From Hermatobates lingyangjiaoensis (Eukaryota > Arthropoda > Insecta > Hemiptera > Hermatobatidae): a DNA stretch of 64,000 nucleotides. The notes under the pieces are model-generated. The model made no database searches. It was not told the origin of the DNA and saw nothing but the letters and a program-made list of their open reading frames with translations. Positions 59,530-64,000 of the stretch are shown one piece after another. A program made the translations under genes and the position numbers. Every line of letters begins with the position of its first letter. Position 1 is the stretch's first letter. The DNA lies in contig JAPFBL010000084.1 of NCBI GenBank assembly GCA_026182355.1, positions 11,330,001-11,394,000 on the forward strand, given 5' to 3'.

Positions 59530-59872
59530 GTACCTTGATTAACTTGATAGATCTCCCAGACTGGTTTCCTTCTGACTTGCCTTCATATCAATTTGAATTC
59601 TTGAAATTTCACTGTTGGCTGTGAAATACTGTTGCTTTTCGAGGATCAAGATAGCTTCCAAAATTTGCAATCTGGTGTGGTCATGTTCTTGTTGTAATAT
59701 TACAGTATTGTCTGTTAACATTTCCCTGGTTAATTGCACTCCATGTGTTAACCTAACGTGCTCTTTGGGTCCTCCGGATGCCAGATGCATGGTGAGCCTT
59801 CGTGAAAGCGTGGTTGTGGTGGAACCAACATATTTCGAGCGTAGGGACTCGCAGTTCCCTAATTTGCAGTTT
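59530..59872 (-). pseudogene. F5 PLE GIY-YIG domain fragment
   Basis: Reverse strand from 59872: C-E-S-L-R-S-K-Y-V-G-S-T-T-T-T-L-S-R-R-L, with the Y-V-G and Arg of a GIY-YIG domain, then M-H-L-A-S-G-G-P-K-E-H (59790 down) and E-A-I-L-I-L-E-K with the likely catalytic Glu. It is the tail half of the endonuclease domain; the RT and GIY strand are missing. Open over about 110 codons, then frame decay. Terminal repeat with F5 hammerhead lies downstream at 59319. Confidence 0.82.
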
Positions 59873-59876
59873 CACG

Positions 59877-60185
59877 AAGGCTCACCATGCATCTGGCATC
59901 CGGAGGACCCAAAGAGCACGTTAGGTTAACACATGGAGTGCAATTAACCAGGGAAATGTTAACAGACAATACTGTAATATTACAACAAGAACATGACCAC
60001 ACCAGATTGCAAATTTTGGAAGCTATCTTGATCCTCGAAAAGCAACCTAGTATTAACAGCCAAGGAGGAGGATTTTCAAGAATTCTAAAATTATATGAAG
60101 GCAGTCAGAAGGCGAACCAGTCTGGGAGAGGTATAGAAGTTAATCGATTACCTTCCCAGATACAAATGACGGATGGAAGGTAACC
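59877..60185 (+). pseudogene. F5 PLE GIY-YIG domain fragment, inverted copy
   Basis: Repeats the same protein segment on the opposite strand (M-H-L-A-S-G-G-P-K-E-H from 59887), ending with P-S-I-N-S-Q-G-G-G and I-L-K-L-Y-E-G-S-Q-K, the usual end of this PLE branch. It preserves the C-terminus better than the minus copy, while the minus copy preserves more of the N-terminal side. Confidence 0.82.
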
Positions 60186-60328
60186 AAGAGCCTGGTGAAA
60201 CCTCAACATACCTTTACCTTTGATAACCTCCCTAGTTGTGAATATGTGTTATGGACTTGTTATGTTTATTTTAGTTTATTTTAATTGTTATTCACTTTTC
60301 GATCATTAATAATTTTATATATTCTTTA

Positions 60329-60367
60329 ACCTTGAAAATGGTCAACGATGACCGAAACATGTCGGTG
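60329..60367 (+). ncRNA. Hammerhead-like motif, F5
   Basis: CTTGAAAATG in place of CTGANGA, then a perfect helix II GGTC/GACC (60340-60353), GAAA, ACATGT, C, GGTG. Helix II and the 3' half are well kept; the first core block is damaged. Confidence 0.6.
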
Positions 60368-60492
60368 TATAGTAATAAAAATTTTGGTGAACTTATGTTT
60401 TTAGTTCCAGAACCATGGAAGTCAAGTATGAGAACACTTGAAAAACGGATAAGAAAAAGTGTAAAAGTTAAATTGGGCATTACTTTTAATAA

Positions 60493-60529
<37 letters not shown>

Positions 60530-60544
60530 ATAATGTAATGGAGA

Positions 60545-60700
60545 AGTAAATTACAGTAATGTAATACTTAGTTTTTCTGTTTCAAAATTTATACTTCTAC
60601 AGTGAAAAAGGTTTTAAATAAAGACCGAAACGTTGGCAATGAGAGTTTAATTTGAACCTGAAGAACTGACCGAGTCCCGATAAACTATAGTTTTGTATAT
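60545..60700 (+). mobile_element. F4 PLE terminal repeat, internally deleted
   Basis: Follows a TA tract at 60496-60529. AGACCGAAACGTTGGCAATG at 60622-60641, then GAACTGACCGAGTCCCGATA. Helix I GGC and helix II GGTT/AACC-like pairing can be drawn, but the CTGANGA block is replaced by GTGAAAAA. Confidence 0.7.
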
Positions 60701-60709
60701 ATATATGCA

Positions 60710-62869
60710 TATCACATATTTTAATAAATACTACATATATATTAACACTACATATTTACCAATTAAATGAAACGATTCATCAACAGGAAACCGTTTCATT
60801 TCTGTGTGTTCTTTATGTCAATGTAGTTTTTATATATATTTATATTTCCATAAGCTTGAACTCAAAAACATATCTATATCAATCCTTTAACAATATTTCA
60901 TGAAACTAAAATAACAAATAATAATATTTTCATATAAAAATAAATTCTTGATAAATATTTTATTCTTTTTTATTTCACCATCTACTATACCTTTATAAAG
61001 TTTTGAAGATATATATTTTATACATTGATACGTAACTTAAGTTTTTATTTAGACACGTTAGACAGAAAGATACGAGATGTGCTTAAAGAAGTATGACGTC
61101 TAATTTTGACTCCTTCGTTTGTTCTCAATTATTGAAATTCATTTTCATATCAAGTAAACACAAGAAATTAAGATCGTTTTAATATTTCTTTATAAAATTG
61201 TTTAACTAAAACTTTTATTCAGTTCTAAATTTCAATTATACATATCAAACCAGAAAGTAATGGCATTCACTACTATTAATCACGTAAATAGTCTTAGATG
61301 TGAAGTATCAAGAACTGGCAAGTGAAAGGGTTTTGCAGGAATTATTGTAGATTCCTCCAAACCTTGCTACTCCAATAATCTAAAAACCAGTAATATGCAT
61401 TTGTCTGTATAGTTTGCAATGGTCTGGGATGTTGGCAAAACAAGTTGAGGGTATCCTGGGACTTGTTTTGTTTACTAGAGACACAATTAAAACGTACAGT
61501 GGCACATTGAAATCTCAAGAGAAAAAATTAAACTACAAAAAGACAAATGGAGTGAACTGAAGAAATCGCAAGGAAACTAGGATTCAAAACCCACCAACGC
61601 CACAATGACAGCCAAGAACACATGGAATCAGTAATACATTCGGCAGGTCTTTCAATTCACTCTTGCTACTCCATGAGGGCAAAAAAAAAACAATCGCTAT
61701 CTGTTCTCTTACCGCAAGTATAATGTACTTAGCTTCACTACCTTGACGGCAACACCAACGTGATGACGGTGTGACAACTAATGCACTTCCCACGCGGGGC
61801 TATGAAACCTGCAACACCATCACTCCAACTCTGAGTCTTATTAAGAAATTAGATCTTATCATCTTGAAGGTGTTGGAGTTGGCTGCGCATAGTATGGACA
61901 AGATAAAGAAATAACTATTTGTAATTTTAAACATGAAGTTCCTCTTATCATGATAATATGTTCTGTTTCTTTTTTGCACATTATACCAATCATCAATTAT
62001 CCGTGTTTCATTTCAGTGTAAATTTCTAGCTAATAATACACGTCATTGTATTATCTGAGATAATATAGAAACACTGCTCTAAATAGGCTTTTTTAATAAA
62101 TCTATCGACTAACTTTCTGAATAGTTTTGTACAAATACAGATGAATTTTGAACTAAACCCCAACACTTGTCATATCTTTATTAAGAACCATTATTTAGAA
62201 ATATATGTTAGCAGGTAGGATTCATTATGTCTTATTACGTTTCATCAATAATTGTTTCTTAAACTATAATTTAGTTATTTATAATATATAATTCCATTCT
62301 TCAGAACAGATTGTAAATAATGTTCTATATATGCTTTACGCAAAATAACTTAAACAAAATACTTTCGCCATAAAAATAACTATAGGTATATAAAAACGTA
62401 TAGTTAAGATATGGTAATATCCATAAACATATTTAGATTAACTGGCTGTTAGAAGCATCAACCATCAACATCAGAAAGATTTGTAAAATTTCTGTACTTG
62501 GCGTTGTAGAGAAATGTCTTTTAATGTCTAATCCTTATGTTGACCAAAGAGTTAATCTGATCCTTAACATAGAGGAACTAATCACAGAAAAAACTTAAAA
62601 GAATATGTTTATTGGGAAAAGACCACAACGAAGTCATACGCAAAAAGCTGAATAATCTCTAAGTGCAATGCTTATCAGGCTAGAAAGTACAAACAGGATA
62701 AAAATAACCAGGCTTACTTGTATATCCAAAACTATCAAAAAAGAAAAGAAATTATTTGACTTCATGTATTAACGTTTATATATTAATCTAATACCTTATT
62801 TTAACAGGTATGTGATGAGAATCATACATAAATTGAAGATAGGTTCAATTACAACACATTAAATATTAA
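60710..62869. other. AT-rich DNA, nothing recognised
   Basis: 61584-61793 is open on the reverse strand for 69 codons without a recognised motif, in a G+C-richer patch. No repeat match in the window. Confidence 0.45.
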
Positions 62870-63800
62870 GGACTAACCCGTCGGCTAAGCCACGTTACTC
62901 CAACATCGCCTAACCCACTTTACCCTATCGTTTGCTAATCGAGAGTAACCTACTGTCTGTTAACTTATATTTACCTATAATCTGCTAATCCGTAGAATTA
63001 TTCGGGGCTAAGCATATCGTTCTTAATAAAAAATAGACGTAAGTACAAAATACTGCTAATCCACAGTAACCTAACGTCATCTGTGCCTAACTGTGCCCTA
63101 TCGTCGGGTAATCCAGGGTAACATAATGTCTGCTAACTCACATTACCCTAACATCTGCTAACCCACATTACCCTAAAGTCTGACAACCAAAACTACCATG
63201 TCGTGGCTAACCCAAAATACCCTATCATCTACTAATCTGGAGTTACCCATAATCTGTTTGCCTACAGTGCTCTATCGTCTGCGAACTCACATTACATTAC
63301 TCTTTCCTAAGCCACATTACTAAGCCGTGAGTAACCCACAGGACCCCTCATCTTCTACTAATCTAGAGCAACCTGTAGTATGCTAACATACAATACTGTA
63401 CCACCTGTAAACGACCGTATCCTAGTGCGTGCTAACTTAGAGTGCTCTATCGTCTGTAAACTAGCATTACCCTTACAACTCCTAACTCATAGCACCCTAT
63501 GGTAACTTAACTCTTTACCCTATCGCCTGCTAATTCATAGTATCCTATGACCTCCTAACTCATATTTCGCTACCGACTGCTGAACGACAGTACCCTAATA
63601 CTCTCGTGTATGCTAACGGACAGTGGTCTGTCGTCTGTTAACCCTCATTACCCTTGGGTCTATTAACTCATGGTGCCTTATCCTCTGCATTCCAGAATAA
63701 CTCACAGTTATCTAGCTCACATTATCCTATCTTTTGCTTACCGACAGAACACTACTTTCGCTTACTCATAGCAATCTATCTTTTTCTAATTCATAGTATT
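62870..63800. repeat. Diverged satellite of about 25-bp units, roughly 35 copies
   Basis: Repeated variants of CTGCTAACTCACATTACCCT followed by ATCGT or AACGT. Clear neighbouring units at 63130-63175 (GTCTGCTAACTCACATTACC, then ATCTGCTAACCCACATTACC). Divergence between units is high, so the array is old. Confidence 0.88.
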
Positions 63801-64000
63801 CTTTATTTCTCTATCCATTTATACTTTTAGTGAAAAAAAATAATATATATGATATATCCGTCAACTATAAACGGGAGATATAATTATTATGGTACCAAGG
63901 ACTGTCAACCATGTAACAAATATCCCTTTAGATATAGTTATAATTAAACATATAAATAAAAGCAAATTTATTATCTTTGTGATATCAAACATATGAAAAA

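Larger units (their letters stand above)
59480..60240. repeat. Inverted repeat of two F5 PLE 3' ends
   Basis: Arms of roughly 330 bp on either side of 59822-59872 carry matching GIY-YIG coding sequence; pairing continues with gaps outward to the F5 hammerheads at 59319 and 60329. Head-to-head, like the F1, F2 and F3 pairs. Confidence 0.85.

Noticed and set aside
59615..59929. 104-codon plus-strand ORF
   Set aside because: Antisense shadow of the minus-strand GIY-YIG fragment.
62870..63800. Telomeric or subtelomeric repeat because of CTAACCC-like words
   Set aside because: The period is about 25 bp with variable units, not a 5-7 bp telomere unit.

Overview
This is an AT-rich eukaryotic window, most likely from an arthropod and possibly an insect. 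The evidence is the very high A+T content, long (TA)n tracts, Penelope-like retroelements, hAT transposons, and SINE tails made of AACCT, the complement of the common arthropod telomere unit TTAGG. The species cannot be named from the sequence. I recognise no host protein-coding gene. The window looks like a gene-poor stretch dominated by mobile elements, with a few G+C-richer islands that could be conserved non-coding or regulatory DNA.

The main content is Penelope-like elements (PLEs) of at least five lineages, here called F1 to F5. The best coding remnant is an F1 ORF at 35867-37075 (+). It carries a 5'-truncated reverse transcriptase (RT) with an intact YVDD box, followed by a GIY-YIG endonuclease. 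Broken PLE genes lie at about 16850-17870 (+), 14880-15960 (-), 20140-20760 (-), 26930-27960 (-), 55190-57300 (-) and 59500-60185 (an inverted pair). Around these are many PLE terminal repeats (pLTRs), usually as head-to-head inverted pairs next to (TA)n tracts. Almost every terminal repeat carries a type I hammerhead ribozyme (HHR) motif: CUGANGA, a short helix II, GAAA, then a self-complementary helix III. I found about 30 copies, and 17 keep the full CUGANGA plus GAAA core. Each lineage has its own palindromic helix III: AGAUCU, AAUU, AUAU, ACGU-like or ACAUGU.

Layout. 1-600: F4 terminal repeat. 1613-4535: two copies of interspersed repeat REP-A and a 135-bp tandem repeat. 5440-5600: 35-bp hairpin-forming tandem repeat. 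7200-8220: cluster of F1, F3, F2 and F4 terminal repeats. 8790-11700: AT-rich DNA with two G+C-richer islands. 13665-18110: a dispersed repeat, an F3 PLE and an F1 pseudogene. 18550-21340: F3 inverted repeats and a 995-bp hAT element inserted in a TA tract. 21350-28900: mostly quiet, with F4 copies at 23 kb and PLE debris at 26.8-28.0 kb. 28950-34000: REP-B, a SINE and islands. 34770-38860: F1 element and inverted terminal repeats. 38920-43200: inverted copy of the dispersed repeat, then REP-B. 44000-44240: perfect 108-bp F1 palindrome. 46540-52220: SINE, REP-B and REP-A, apparently nested. 54008-55012: a 1-kb F2 palindrome. 55190-58180: an F2-like PLE interrupted by a hAT element (perfect 8-bp target duplication) and a SINE (perfect 10-bp target duplication). 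59300-60700: F5 inverted pair and F4 copy. 62870-63800: diverged satellite of about 25-bp units.

How the parts relate: the PLE proteins copy and insert PLE RNAs, the terminal ribozymes probably process those transcripts, and hAT elements and SINEs have since landed in the PLE debris. Computed track ORFs other than those listed here look like chance ORFs in repeats or AT-rich DNA.
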